The notes under the pieces: model-generated
What the model saw: the letters and a program-made list of their open reading frames with translations, nothing else
The model's database searches: none
What the model was told of the DNA's origin: nothing
Program-made: the position numbers and the translations under genes
Shown: one piece after another, positions 17,792 through 25,488 of the stretch
How positions within the stretch are numbered: the stretch's first letter is position 1
Layout: every line of letters starts with the position of its first letter
From: Bacteroidales bacterium
GTDB taxonomy: Bacteria; Bacteroidota; Bacteroidia; Bacteroidales; ML635J-15
Assembly: GCA_017617125.1 (NCBI GenBank)
Contig: JAFZWY010000037.1
Location: 1-32,336, forward strand
Direction of reading: 5' to 3'
Length of the DNA: 32,336 nucleotides

Positions 17792-18370
17792 TTACAAACT
17801 TTTTACCCATTTTTCAAGGTCTTCTTTGCTTGCATCGTTGAGCAGACGACCTTCCTTCCAGTTCGCCTTTGGATATGCTGCTTTCAGATCTTTGCAAGCC
17901 TGTTCGATCGTGCTTCCGCCAGAGGTTGCAAATGGGATTACCGCCTTTCCTGCAAAATCGTATGCCTCCATAAAGGTGTTGATTATTGTAGGGCAAGTAT
18001 ACCACCATATTGGGAAACCTATATAGACTGTACTGTAGTCATCGATTTTGAGTTCAGTTTTCTTAATTGCGGGACGGGAAGTCTTGTCCTTCATTTCCAC
18101 CGATGAGCGCGACAACGAATCTCTCCAGTTGAGGTCTGCATCGGTATAAAGTTGTTCGGGTACAATTTCGTAAATGTCGGCATTTGCAACTTCTGCCAGT
18201 TGTGTTGCTACTTGTCGTGTTACTCCCGATGCTGAAAAATAAGCCACCAATGTTTTCATTTCCTTAGTTTCGTTTTGATTTTCGCTTTGATTATCTGTTT
18301 TGCGTTCCCCATTTGCACATGCTGCCACCATCAATGAGGCTACTATAATGACTAAACCGAATCTTTTCAT
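17792..18370 (-). CDS. Flavodoxin-like lipoprotein
   Basis: 192 residues. Residues 1-18 are a lipoprotein signal ending in the lipobox MVAAC (lipidated C18). After a short hydrophilic linker the flavodoxin fold begins (TLVAYFSASGVTRQVA, about 42-57), whose Ser/Thr-rich loop would bind the FMN phosphate. YIGFPIWWYTCP (about 115-126) and FATSGGSTIEQ (about 150-160) are the other flavin-contacting loops of the Flavodoxin_4 type. It is therefore a membrane-anchored, non-cytoplasmic flavoprotein; its electron partner is not evident. It is first in a two-gene unit with the sugar kinase and has a good promoter upstream. Confidence 0.88.
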   Translation of the reverse strand: MKRFGLVIIVASLMVAACANGERKTDNQSENQNETKEMKTLVAYFSASGVTRQVATQLAEVANADIYEIVPEQLYTDADLNWRDSLSRSSVEMKDKTSRPAIKKTELKIDDYSTVYIGFPIWWYTCPTIINTFMEAYDFAGKAVIPFATSGGSTIEQACKDLKAAYPKANWKEGRLLNDASKEDLEKWVKSL

Positions 18371-18393
18371 TGAAATATAATTTTATCGAAGGA

Positions 18394-18424
18394 CAAATTT
18401 AAACAATATTTCATAATCTCCAAA
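18394..18424 (-). promoter_or_regulatory. Full Bacteroidota promoter of the flavodoxin unit
   Basis: On the minus strand TTTG (18424-18421) is followed by 19 bases and then TAAATTTG (18401-18394), an exact match to the -33/-7 consensus and spacing. The leader before the ATG at 18370 would be about 18 bases. Confidence 0.75.
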
Positions 18425-18428
18425 GCAC

Positions 18429-18462
18429 AAAAAACGAAGGGCATCCTTCCGGATGCCCCTCG
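18429..18462 (-). terminator. Terminator of the rplM-rpsI-rpsB-tsf operon
   Basis: On the minus strand GGGCATCC pairs with GGATGCCC (loop GGAA), extended by CGA/TCG after one mismatch, and runs into six T. It begins 22 bases after the tsf stop. Its distal end touches the -33 box of the flavodoxin promoter. Confidence 0.88.
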
Positions 18463-18484
18463 CCTGATAGAATTATGAAAATCG

Positions 18485-19480
18485 TTAGTTTTTCAAACCG
18501 AATCTTACGAATCCAGTTGCTACGAGACCCTTTTCAACAGATTCCAAATACTGAGCGATTGAAACCTTTGAATCGGAAATGTAAGCCTGGTTCATAAGAG
18601 TTGATTCCTTGAAGAACTTCTGCAAACGACCGTTTGCGATAGCAGTGATCTTAGCTTCGGGCATTGTAGCAACAGTTGCTTCGGTTACTTCGGTTCTGAT
18701 CTTACGTGCTTCGTCAGCCTGTTCCTTAGTAATCCATCCCTTTGCCATATTGCTTTCGATATGATCGTCGCTGTCAACGAGGTTCGGGTTGATACCAGCC
18801 TTCTTCAATGCTACGTCAACTGCCTTTGCACTGAGTTCGAGCTTGGTCTTGTTGATTGCAACTGAGAATTCTTCGTCCTTGATGCTCTGTGGAACAGAAT
18901 TTTCATCAACTGCGATAGGATTCATAGCAGTTACCTGCATTGCTACGTTGCGGCCAACCTGACGGTCAACAACCTTGTTAAGACCGATAACGGTAGCAAG
19001 CTTGTTTCCATTGTGGATGTATTCTACAACGTACGGAGCCTCCATCTTACCGTAGTATGTGAGTTCCATCTTTTCGCCAGTAACACCGCTTCTTTCAGTG
19101 ATAGCGTCAGCGATGGTCTTTCCGTTTAGCTGTAAAGCCTTGAGAGCTTCGAGATCGGCAGGAAGATTGTCGCAAGCAACCTTAAGGATATCCTTTGCAA
19201 GGTTTACGAAATCATCGTTCTTAGCAACAAAGTCGGTTTCGCAGCTCAAAGCGATAACAACACCAACAGTATTGTTCTTTGCAGTACCAGCGAGAACAGC
19301 ACCTTCGGTAGCCTCGCGGTCAGCACGCTTGTTAGCAATTGCAAGACCTCTTTCCCTGATAAGATCCTTTGCCTTTTCGAAATCACCGTCAGCTTCGGTC
19401 AAAGCCTTCTTGCAGTCCATCATACCTGCACCGGTTATGTCTCTAAGTTTCTTTACGTCAGCAGCAGTTATATTTGCCAT
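18485..19480 (-). CDS. tsf: Translation elongation factor Ts
   Basis: 331 residues, longer than the E. coli protein (283) but usual for Bacteroidales. The N-terminal UBA-like domain (about 3-50) contains the conserved TGAGMMDCKKAL (about 16-27). The core carries ETDFVAKN (81-88), which inserts into EF-Tu to release GDP. It acts in the cytoplasm by recycling EF-Tu. It is the last gene of the ribosomal operon, 24 bases after rpsB, and is followed by a strong terminator. The length and start agree with the family. Confidence 0.98.
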   Translation of the reverse strand: MANITAADVKKLRDITGAGMMDCKKALTEADGDFEKAKDLIRERGLAIANKRADREATEGAVLAGTAKNNTVGVVIALSCETDFVAKNDDFVNLAKDILKVACDNLPADLEALKALQLNGKTIADAITERSGVTGEKMELTYYGKMEAPYVVEYIHNGNKLATVIGLNKVVDRQVGRNVAMQVTAMNPIAVDENSVPQSIKDEEFSVAINKTKLELSAKAVDVALKKAGINPNLVDSDDHIESNMAKGWITKEQADEARKIRTEVTEATVATMPEAKITAIANGRLQKFFKESTLMNQAYISDSKVSIAQYLESVEKGLVATGFVRFGLKN

Positions 19481-19504
19481 TGTCTTTCAGTTTTAACGTT
19501 AATA

Positions 19505-20335
19505 CTAGTTTTCTTCAGTTTCAGCAGCAGGAGCTTCTTCAACGTGTTCCTTCTTTGCTGAAGTTCTTCTCTGTCTCTTTCTTTCTACAGGAGCTGCCTG
19601 TTCTTCGGTTTCTTCACCAGCTTCCTTAGCAGTGTTTTCCTTTTCAACTGCTCTTTCGTCCAAACCTTCCTTTATAGCCTGGCACATAGTAGCAACGATA
19701 AGCTGAATTGACTTTGAAGCATCGTCGTTTGCTGGAATTGGATAGTCGGCGTTCTTAGGATCCGAATTAGTATCAACCATTGCGAAAACAGGAATACCCA
19801 ATCTCTGAGCTTCGTGAACAGCGATCTTTTCCTTGAGGATATCAACTACGAAAAGTGCTGCCGGGAGTCTCGAAAGGTCGGCGATAGAACCGAGGTTCTT
19901 TTCCAATTTTGCTCTCTGACGGCTGATCTGGAGCTGTTCACGCTTCGAAAGCGATGAGAAAGTACCGTCGCTAATCATCTTGTCGATTGACGACATCTTC
20001 TTAACAGCCTTGCGGATAGTCGGGAAGTTGGTAAGCATACCACCGGGCCAGCGTTCAGTAACGAATGGCATTCCAACCTTTGTTACTTCTTCTGCTACGA
20101 TGTCCTTAGCCTGCTTCTTGGTAGCTACGAACAAAACTTTTCTACCTGATTTTACAATGTTCTTCATTGCGTCTGCAGCTTCGTCAACCTTAACGGCTGT
20201 CTTGTGCAAGTCGATGATGTGGATACCGTTGCGCTCCATGAAGATGTAAGGAGCCATTGCGGGATTCCATTTGCGTCTGAGGTGACCGAAGTGTACGCCA
20301 GCCTCCAACAATTGATCAAATGTTAATCTTGACAT
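19505..20335 (-). CDS. rpsB: 30S ribosomal protein S2
   Basis: 276 residues. The N-terminal signature LLEAGVHFGHLRRKWNP (about 10-26) and the later IADLSRLPAALFVVD and GIPVFAMVDTNSDP are typical of S2. It binds 16S rRNA late in small-subunit assembly. The last 45 or so residues are a low-complexity Glu/Ala/Lys tail that E. coli S2 lacks, a tail often seen in Bacteroidota. It is third in the operon after L13 and S9 and separated from rpsI by 110 bases that may hold a leader structure. Confidence 0.98.
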   Translation of the reverse strand: MSRLTFDQLLEAGVHFGHLRRKWNPAMAPYIFMERNGIHIIDLHKTAVKVDEAADAMKNIVKSGRKVLFVATKKQAKDIVAEEVTKVGMPFVTERWPGGMLTNFPTIRKAVKKMSSIDKMISDGTFSSLSKREQLQISRQRAKLEKNLGSIADLSRLPAALFVVDILKEKIAVHEAQRLGIPVFAMVDTNSDPKNADYPIPANDDASKSIQLIVATMCQAIKEGLDERAVEKENTAKEAGEETEEQAAPVERKRQRRTSAKKEHVEEAPAAETEEN

Positions 20336-20445
20336 TTTTTAAAATTTAAGTTTACATTCTGTAGTAACAATCGTGAAGTAGAACCACGAATGGCCATCTC
20401 CACGATTTAGATACTAAACTCTGTTTATAATTCTCTAATAAAATA
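20336..20445 (-). other. rpsI-rpsB intercistronic region with possible RNA structure
   Basis: 110 bases without a gene. On the minus strand AATCGTG (20408-20402 region) can pair with CACGATT (20375-20369), and an alternative shorter hairpin TCGTG/CACGA uses the same 3' arm (20371-20389). Two competing stems in front of rpsB would suit autoregulation by S2, but this is only suggestive. No -7 box is seen. Confidence 0.4.
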
Positions 20446-20832
20446 CTAACGCTTGCTGAACTGGAATCTCTTACGAGCCTTCTTCTGTCCGGGTTTCTTT
20501 CTTTCAACAACCCTCGAGTCGCGTGAGAGGAAACCGCAAGGCTTCAAGCTAGCCCTGTATTCAGGATCTACCTTCAACAATGCCCTTGAGATACCAAGGC
20601 GCAAAGCTTCAGCCTGACCTCTTACACCACCTCCGTCGATGTTGGCCTTTACATCGTAGCAATCCATCTTGTCCAATGTCAAGAATGGCTGCTTAACGAT
20701 ATACTGGTACTGCATAATCGGGAAGTACTCTTCCATTTTGCGGTTGTTAACCGTGATGTTTCCTTTTCCTTCGCTAAGGTAAACTCTTGCGACAGCAGCT
20801 TTTCTGCGACCTAATGCATTAAATACGTCCAT
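20446..20832 (-). CDS. rpsI: 30S ribosomal protein S9
   Basis: 128 residues, normal for S9. It has ALGRRKAAVARVYL at the N-terminus, DGGGVRGQAEALRLGISRAL in the middle (about 66-85) and the basic tail KKARKRFQFSKR that reaches toward the P-site tRNA. The start codon follows the rplM stop after 2 bases, so the two are translationally coupled. This is the universal L13-S9 pair. Confidence 0.98.
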   Translation of the reverse strand: MDVFNALGRRKAAVARVYLSEGKGNITVNNRKMEEYFPIMQYQYIVKQPFLTLDKMDCYDVKANIDGGGVRGQAEALRLGISRALLKVDPEYRASLKPCGFLSRDSRVVERKKPGQKKARKRFQFSKR

Positions 20833-20834
20833 GC

Positions 20835-21290
20835 TTATTTAATTGTGTTTAAATCCAACTTTGTCGGGTTCTGAGCTTCATGCTTGTGCTCGCTACCAAC
20901 GTAAACTTTCAAATTTCTGAACAATTCGCTTCCGAGACGGTTCTTTGGCAACATTCCCTTGATAGCGTGTTCAATGATGCGTTCCGGATGCTTCTCGAGC
21001 ATTTCAACAGGAGTTTCAACCTTCTGTCCACCAGGATAACCAGAATGTCTGATATATTCCTTATCGGTGAGTTTCTTACCCGTAAGAACTACCTTCTCAG
21101 CATTGATGATGATGACATTGTCGCCACAATCAACATGCGGTGTGTATTCGGGTTTGTGCTTTCCTCTCAACACGTAAGCAACTTTCGAAGCCAAACGTCC
21201 GAGGATTTCGCCTTCGGCATCGACAACATACCACTGCTTGTTAACAGTTTCCTTGTTTGCCGATATTGTTCTGTAAACCAATGTTTTCAC
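20835..21290 (-). CDS. rplM: 50S ribosomal protein L13
   Basis: 151 residues. Typical motifs are [16 protein letters not shown] (about 22-37), [15 protein letters not shown] (about 53-67), SGYPGG (about 83-88) and GMLPKNRLG (about 113-121). It binds 23S rRNA early in large-subunit assembly. The start codon appears to be GTG (reverse complement of 21288-21290); there is no nearby in-frame ATG that would keep the conserved N-terminus. It is the first gene of the L13-S9-S2-EF-Ts operon. Confidence 0.97.
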   Translation of the reverse strand: MKTLVYRTISANKETVNKQWYVVDAEGEILGRLASKVAYVLRGKHKPEYTPHVDCGDNVIIINAEKVVLTGKKLTDKEYIRHSGYPGGQKVETPVEMLEKHPERIIEHAIKGMLPKNRLGSELFRNLKVYVGSEHKHEAQNPTKLDLNTIK

Positions 21291-21354
21291 TTTAAAAATT
21301 CTTCTTTAAAAATTAATAAATTAAGTTCCTTAGGCTGGATGACCAAACGGACTG

Positions 21355-21362
21355 CAAAAGTA
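21355..21362 (-). promoter_or_regulatory. -7 promoter box of the ribosomal operon
   Basis: TACTTTTG on the minus strand (21362-21355) matches TAnnTTTG and lies about 65 bases before the rplM start. A TTTG on the same strand (21382-21379) is 16 bases further upstream, slightly short for the -33 element. Confidence 0.55.
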
Positions 21363-21575
21363 ATACTTTTTTTATTACCAAAAAATCTTTTTTTGCATTT
21401 TCTGTAAAAAATATTTTGTCAATAAAATACTGGCTAATAGGACGCTATAATTTACCCCGCCGACCAACACTTCCGGCAATAATCCGACTGCAAAATTGGT
21501 GACTATATAATATAGGTATATCTCAATGCTGAAATTCCACCCTCTATTTCTATTGCCAATTTGCCTTTCATTTCT

Positions 21576-21583
21576 TACCTTTG
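21576..21583 (+). promoter_or_regulatory. -7 promoter box of the thioredoxin-like gene
   Basis: TACCTTTG with ATTG about 20 bases upstream. An in-frame TTG start at 21581 lies inside this box, which argues for the ATG at 21611 as the true start. Confidence 0.65.
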
Positions 21584-21610
21584 CACCTGCAACTCATTAT
21601 TTTAATTGAA

Positions 21611-22111
21611 ATGAAAAAGTTTTTAACTATCGCATTATTAGTAAGTTTCGTTTTCTCAACTGCTATGGCGCAAAACGCTCCCAAGAAAGTTTACGATGAA
21701 ACAATAAACCCATTGGAACAAATTGACAAAGCTGTAAAACAAGCCCAGTCGCAAGGCAAATTCGTAATATGCCAGGTTGGCGGAAACTGGTGTCCGTGGT
21801 GTCTGCGCTTTGCTGAATTCATCACCAGCGACAGCACTATCAACAAGTTGGTCAACGACAATTTTGTCTATATCCATGTCAACTACAATCCTCGTCAGTC
21901 AGACCCTGCACAAAAGGAACTTGCCGCACAAATGATGAAACGACTTGGCAATCCTGCAAGGTTCGGCTATCCAGTTTTTGTTGTGCTTGATGAGAACGGC
22001 AAAGTCATTCACACACAGGATTCCAGCTTCCTTGAGGAAGGCAAAAGCTACAACAAGGAAAAGGTAATGAGATTCTTTGAATGCTGGACGCCAAAAGCGG
22101 TTAAAAGTTAA
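21611..22111 (+). CDS. Exported thioredoxin-fold protein
   Basis: 166 residues. A signal peptide (1-21, ending TAMAQ) places it in the periplasm or beyond. The thioredoxin fold begins about residue 38 and carries the redox motif GNWCPWC (58-64), with the two reactive Cys at 61 and 64. GYPVFVVLDENG (about 118-129) holds the usual cis-Pro loop after Tyr. It resembles the DUF255/thioredoxin_7-like branch. It is likely a thiol-disulfide oxidoreductase; its substrates are unknown. It has its own promoter and a hairpin after the stop, so it is a single-gene unit. Confidence 0.88.
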   Translation: MKKFLTIALLVSFVFSTAMAQNAPKKVYDETINPLEQIDKAVKQAQSQGKFVICQVGGNWCPWCLRFAEFITSDSTINKLVNDNFVYIHVNYNPRQSDPAQKELAAQMMKRLGNPARFGYPVFVVLDENGKVIHTQDSSFLEEGKSYNKEKVMRFFECWTPKAVKS

Positions 22112-22125
22112 GAGTTGACTCTATT

Positions 22126-22160
22126 GCGTTTAGGCGCATGACAATGCGTCTAAACGATTT
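22126..22160 (+). terminator. Hairpin terminator after the thioredoxin-like gene
   Basis: CGTTTAGGCGCAT (22127-22139) pairs with ATGCGTCTAAACG (22144-22156) through 13 bp including one G-T pair, with a GACA loop, 15 bases after the stop. The T run after it is short (ATTTGG), so termination may be partial. Confidence 0.65.
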
Positions 22161-22417
22161 GGCTGAGCATTACTTTTTTCATTTGCAAATTTGATTGAAA
22201 TATTAATTTAATATGTATTAACTTAATGATGATTAAATTAATTATATGACATTCAATTGTTATACAATTAATTATGAATGCCATTTCATTCAAAATAGCA
22301 GCAAAAAATTAGATTATATTTATTGCAGTTCAAATATAAAGAATTATCTTTGCGGCAAATTAACTACAATTAACTTAATAGCCGTTAAATTACATTTATA
22401 ATAAAAGATTTAAAACC
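22161..22417. other. AT-rich regulatory stretch with repeated ATTAACTTAAT
   Basis: No gene. An exact 11-mer, ATTAACTTAAT, occurs at 22217-22227 and 22369-22379, among several looser TTAA-type inverted phrases. The promoter of the next gene lies between the two copies. Confidence 0.45.
22345..22352 (+). promoter_or_regulatory. -7 promoter box of the 22418 ATPase gene
   Basis: TATCTTTG with TATTG ending 19 bases upstream (22321-22325). The leader before the ATG would be about 60 bases and contains one ATTAACTTAAT copy. Confidence 0.6.
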
Positions 22418-23728
22418 ATGAAGTTCTACGATAGGAAAGACGAATTAGGCACATTAAAATTATCGCAACGACAATCAAGGAATACATCCTGTTTCACATT
22501 GATGGTAGGCAGAAGGCGTATAGGAAAAACAAGCTTGCTTCTGGAGTCGATAAAGGGTTGCAAATCAATGTACTTCTTTGTCACAAGGCAAAGCGAAACA
22601 CTTCTTGCCTACAGCTTTCAGCAGGAGGCGACAAGGCAACTTGGCGTGAACTTCATGGGAACGGCATCAAATTTCGCTGAGGTTTTCGAAATGCTGATGA
22701 AATATTCGGAACAAGTGCCGTTTACACTTATAATCGATGAATTTCAGGAACTGAACAATGTAAATCCAGCCATTTTTGGTGATATTCGCAATATTTGGGA
22801 CAAAAATAAGGACAAAGCACGGATAAACCTCATTGCCTGTGGCTCCATCTACTCTATGATGATTCGCATATTCGAGGGACGGCAGGAACCCCTATTTGCC
22901 CGCCAGACATCAAAACTGGTGCTGAATCCATTTTCGATGGCAACATTGAAAGAAATTCTTGGCGACTACGACCCGAAATACACTCCCGAAGACCTTCTTT
23001 GCCTTTACCTACTGACTGGCGGAGTTGCCAAGTATGTTTCCGTGCTTATGGACAGTGCGGCTGTAACCTGGCGTAAGATGCTCAAGCGCGTGATTTCTCC
23101 CGATTCGCCATTCCTGACCGAAGGTCGCGATATTCTAGTTTCGGAATTTGGCAAGGACTATGGCATATATTTTTCTATACTCCAGTTAATTGCATCGGGC
23201 AAAAACACCCAGCCCGAAATTGATTCCATAATCGGCAAGAATACAGGCGCCTATCTTTACAACCTTGAGAATGAATATATGCTTATTCGCCGTGTGCGCC
23301 CGATTTTCTCCAAACCCGGAAGCCGAAACTCGCGTTGGACTATTGCCGATAACTTCCTCCGATTTTGGTTTAGGTATGTGTATCCCAACCAGATGCTGAT
23401 AGAACAAGGACGATATGATTTGTTGCGTGAGATTGTGGAAAAGGATTACGAGCAATACAGTGGGCGCGTTCTAGAAATGTATTTCCGCGACAAGATTGCC
23501 CAGCAGGAGCGCATGACAAATATCGGAGCATTTTGGGATCGCAAAGGCGTAAACGAAATAGATTTGGTCGCAATAAGCGACTTGGACAAAAAAGCCGTTA
23601 TTGCCGAAGTTAAACGCAATCCCCGAAAGCTGAATGCAGAAGCGCTAATGACCAAATCGGAAGTTCTGAAGCCAAACCTTGACGGCTACGAAATTGAATA
23701 TAGATTGTTGTCGATGGAGGATATGTAG
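22418..23728 (+). CDS. ATPase with C-terminal PD-(D/E)xK-like domain (DUF234 type)
   Basis: 436 residues. It has the archaeal-ATPase-like P-loop GRRRIGKTSL (31-40), Walker B LIIDEFQ (104-110) and a sensor region LIACGS (138-143). A winged-helix-like middle (about 240-300) follows. The tail carries E380-I-D382 and E397-V-K399 (AEVKRN), a pattern like the PD-(D/E)xK nuclease core seen in DUF234. Such genes are numerous in Bacteroidota and Archaea and poorly understood; defence, mobile-element or signalling roles have been proposed. It stands at the left edge of the island and has its own promoter. No clear terminator follows. Confidence 0.88.
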   Translation: MKFYDRKDELGTLKLSQRQSRNTSCFTLMVGRRRIGKTSLLLESIKGCKSMYFFVTRQSETLLAYSFQQEATRQLGVNFMGTASNFAEVFEMLMKYSEQVPFTLIIDEFQELNNVNPAIFGDIRNIWDKNKDKARINLIACGSIYSMMIRIFEGRQEPLFARQTSKLVLNPFSMATLKEILGDYDPKYTPEDLLCLYLLTGGVAKYVSVLMDSAAVTWRKMLKRVISPDSPFLTEGRDILVSEFGKDYGIYFSILQLIASGKNTQPEIDSIIGKNTGAYLYNLENEYMLIRRVRPIFSKPGSRNSRWTIADNFLRFWFRYVYPNQMLIEQGRYDLLREIVEKDYEQYSGRVLEMYFRDKIAQQERMTNIGAFWDRKGVNEIDLVAISDLDKKAVIAEVKRNPRKLNAEALMTKSEVLKPNLDGYEIEYRLLSMEDM

Positions 23729-23790
23729 AGAGGAAATAGATCTCCAAACATGCCGTGCCTTTGACAACCTGCGCTAGGAATTTGTTTCTT

Positions 23791-23856
23791 GCAACAAAAA
23801 AAAGTGTTTCAAAACACTAAAATTCGCTACTTTTTAATGTTTGCAAACACTAAATG
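23791..23856. repeat. Left flanking direct repeat with palindromes P1 and P2
   Basis: 66 bp that match 25136-25200 in the same orientation with, by my count, eight differences including one indel. It contains P1 (23803-23820) and P2 (23836-23853), each of the form A-G/A-TGTTT-NN-AAACACTAA, separated by 15 bases. It lies 21 bases beyond the stop codon of the minus-strand ATPase gene. Confidence 0.85.
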
Positions 23857-23877
23857 ACAGGAAAGACCAAACTATAA

Positions 23878-25086
23878 TCAGTACAGCAAACCAAACATCC
23901 ACAAGGGGATTCTGTTTTTATGCCCGATTTCTGTGCCGTCAACAGCAAGGAAACTATTCGGTTCGTCCTTTATCTGCTCGAATGTCTTGCCAAAACCGCC
24001 AACCTCGAACAAGTACTTGCCATCGACAAGGAAATCGCCCTTTGCCGGATATACGACTGGAAGCACCTGCCTAACCTGATTGAAGAAAAATGTCTCACGG
24101 ATAGTACCGATTTCCGTCTTTGCACCAAGCGCATACATAAGATTGGTGTTGTCAATCAAAATCTTTTCTGGTCGAGACAATGTCTTCAAACTCTTTGTGT
24201 TATCAGTGAGCATCGCTATAAGTCCAGCCCTCTGCAAAGCATACAGCATCTTCATGCCTTGGTTTCTGTCGGTCTCCAGTTGCCCGTACAATTTGCTCAT
24301 AGTAGGCACCTGCGGCACATGTTCGGCAAGCACCATCAGCATTTTCCTCGTCTTGTTTATAGTCGAAACGCTTACATCGTCAATCTTCGGATAATCCATT
24401 TCGAGCACACGACTGGCTATGTGCTGCAACCGCAATTCGAAACTACGCGCAACTTCTTTGTAGAATGGATAATAACCATGTCTCAAATAGGCATCAAAAT
24501 GCGGCAATATGCTCGGAATCTTTTCCTTTATCGTCATAGCAATAGGCACGTGTTTTGTCAGCAGGTCGTCCCACGAAACCGCAGGAATATCGGCAACACC
24601 TTCATAACAAAGGAATTCCCGGAACGACAAACCCGGCAATGTATAATCTATCAGCCGCCTTGACAAGTCGCCCTGCGCCGTTTCGAGCAACAGCATCGAA
24701 GAGCCAGTATATACAATGTGCAAATCAGGATAACCATCGTATAGGTTTTTAAGTATCGTCTGCCACGCATCGTAATGATGCACCTCGTCAACAAACAGAT
24801 ACCTAACGCCTTGTGCATACAAATACGACACAAGCTCCTCCAACCTGTGCGAAGCGAACCAGAAATCGTCTAGCGAAACATAAAATGCTTCGTCGGGATT
24901 TTCAAACGTCTCCTTTATGTGCTGAAGCATCAAAGTCGTCTTACCAACGCCCCTCTGACCTTTTATTCCAATCAGGCGGTCTCTCCAGTCGATTTCTTTG
25001 AACAAATACCGATGAAACGAACCGTCAACAAAAGCAAGACGATTGTGATAAATCTGCATTAACATCTGAACATCATTCGGTTCCAT
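23878..25086 (-). CDS. AAA_14/DUF4143-like ATPase within a repeat-bracketed cassette
   Basis: 402 residues from the ATG at 25086; a longer frame from 25122 would start upstream of the -7 box and is rejected. P-loop GQRGVGKTT (43-51), Walker B YLFVDEVHH (96-104) and sensor TGSS (127-130) define an AAA_14-type ATPase. The C-terminal third is DUF4143-like: DFLVDGKYLFEVGGFGKT holds D and E of a PD-(D/E)xK-like core, but the usual ExK is ExG with the Lys displaced, so nuclease activity is doubtful. The end, IPLWMFGLLY, is one I recall in a frequent Bacteroidota subfamily. Function unknown. Direct repeats with palindromes flank the gene on both sides, and four of the six palindromes lie upstream of its promoter. 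Confidence 0.87.
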   Translation of the reverse strand: MEPNDVQMLMQIYHNRLAFVDGSFHRYLFKEIDWRDRLIGIKGQRGVGKTTLMLQHIKETFENPDEAFYVSLDDFWFASHRLEELVSYLYAQGVRYLFVDEVHHYDAWQTILKNLYDGYPDLHIVYTGSSMLLLETAQGDLSRRLIDYTLPGLSFREFLCYEGVADIPAVSWDDLLTKHVPIAMTIKEKIPSILPHFDAYLRHGYYPFYKEVARSFELRLQHIASRVLEMDYPKIDDVSVSTINKTRKMLMVLAEHVPQVPTMSKLYGQLETDRNQGMKMLYALQRAGLIAMLTDNTKSLKTLSRPEKILIDNTNLMYALGAKTEIGTIRETFFFNQVRQVLPVVYPAKGDFLVDGKYLFEVGGFGKTFEQIKDEPNSFLAVDGTEIGHKNRIPLWMFGLLY

Positions 25087-25108
25087 AGCTATAATTTTTT
25101 TATCGGGA

Positions 25109-25139
25109 CAAAGGTAATACATTTATTTTAAATACGCAA
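25109..25139 (-). promoter_or_regulatory. Promoter of the cassette ATPase
   Basis: On the minus strand TTG (25139-25137) is followed by 20 bases and TACCTTTG (25116-25109). The -33 element lies at the very edge of the right direct repeat, so palindrome P3 sits immediately upstream of the promoter. Confidence 0.65.
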
Positions 25140-25200
25140 CAAAAAAAGTGTTTCCAAACACTAATTTTCATTACTTTTTAATGTTTCTAAACACTAAATG
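25136..25200. repeat. Right flanking direct repeat with palindromes P3 and P4
   Basis: 65 bp matching the left repeat at 23791-23856. P3 is at 25147-25164 and P4 at 25180-25197, again with a 15-base spacer that ends in TACTTTTT in both copies. Confidence 0.85.
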
Positions 25201-25230
25201 GAATAAATTTACCCTTATAAAACCCAAATT

Positions 25231-25281
25231 AATGTTTCTAAACACTAATTTGTGGTAGTTTTTAATGTTTTCAAACACTAA
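25231..25281. repeat. Additional palindromes P5 and P6
   Basis: P5 (25231-25248) and P6 (25264-25281) are two more copies of the 18-bp palindrome, 33 bp apart start to start. P4 to P5 is 51 bp, that is one 18-bp unit more than the 33-bp step. Confidence 0.85.
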
Positions 25282-25459
25282 TTTTAAACATCTTCCTAAC
25301 ACACGTTAATTGCATTATCTCATTTTGCAAAAGGCATTGTTTGGCGTAAGACGCATTAGAAATGATGATATTTAAGCGTGCAGGATGGCAAATCAGATGC
25401 GAAAGGGAAAACAAATAAATAATCGTCATTAATATTGGTTAAATAAGCCAAAACATGTG

Positions 25460-25467
25460 TATATTTG
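25460..25467 (+). promoter_or_regulatory. -7 promoter box of the restriction-modification gene
   Basis: TATATTTG matches TAnnTTTG, with TTGG about 19 bases upstream. An in-frame TTG (25465) falls inside the box, so the ATG at 25489 is preferred. Confidence 0.6.
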
Positions 25468-25488
25468 TGGCAATTAAATTATGTAATT

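Noticed and set aside
25147..25281. Palindromes upstream of the ATPase considered as a CRISPR array
   Set aside because: Repeats are short palindromes, spacers are similar to one another rather than unique, and no cas gene is present.
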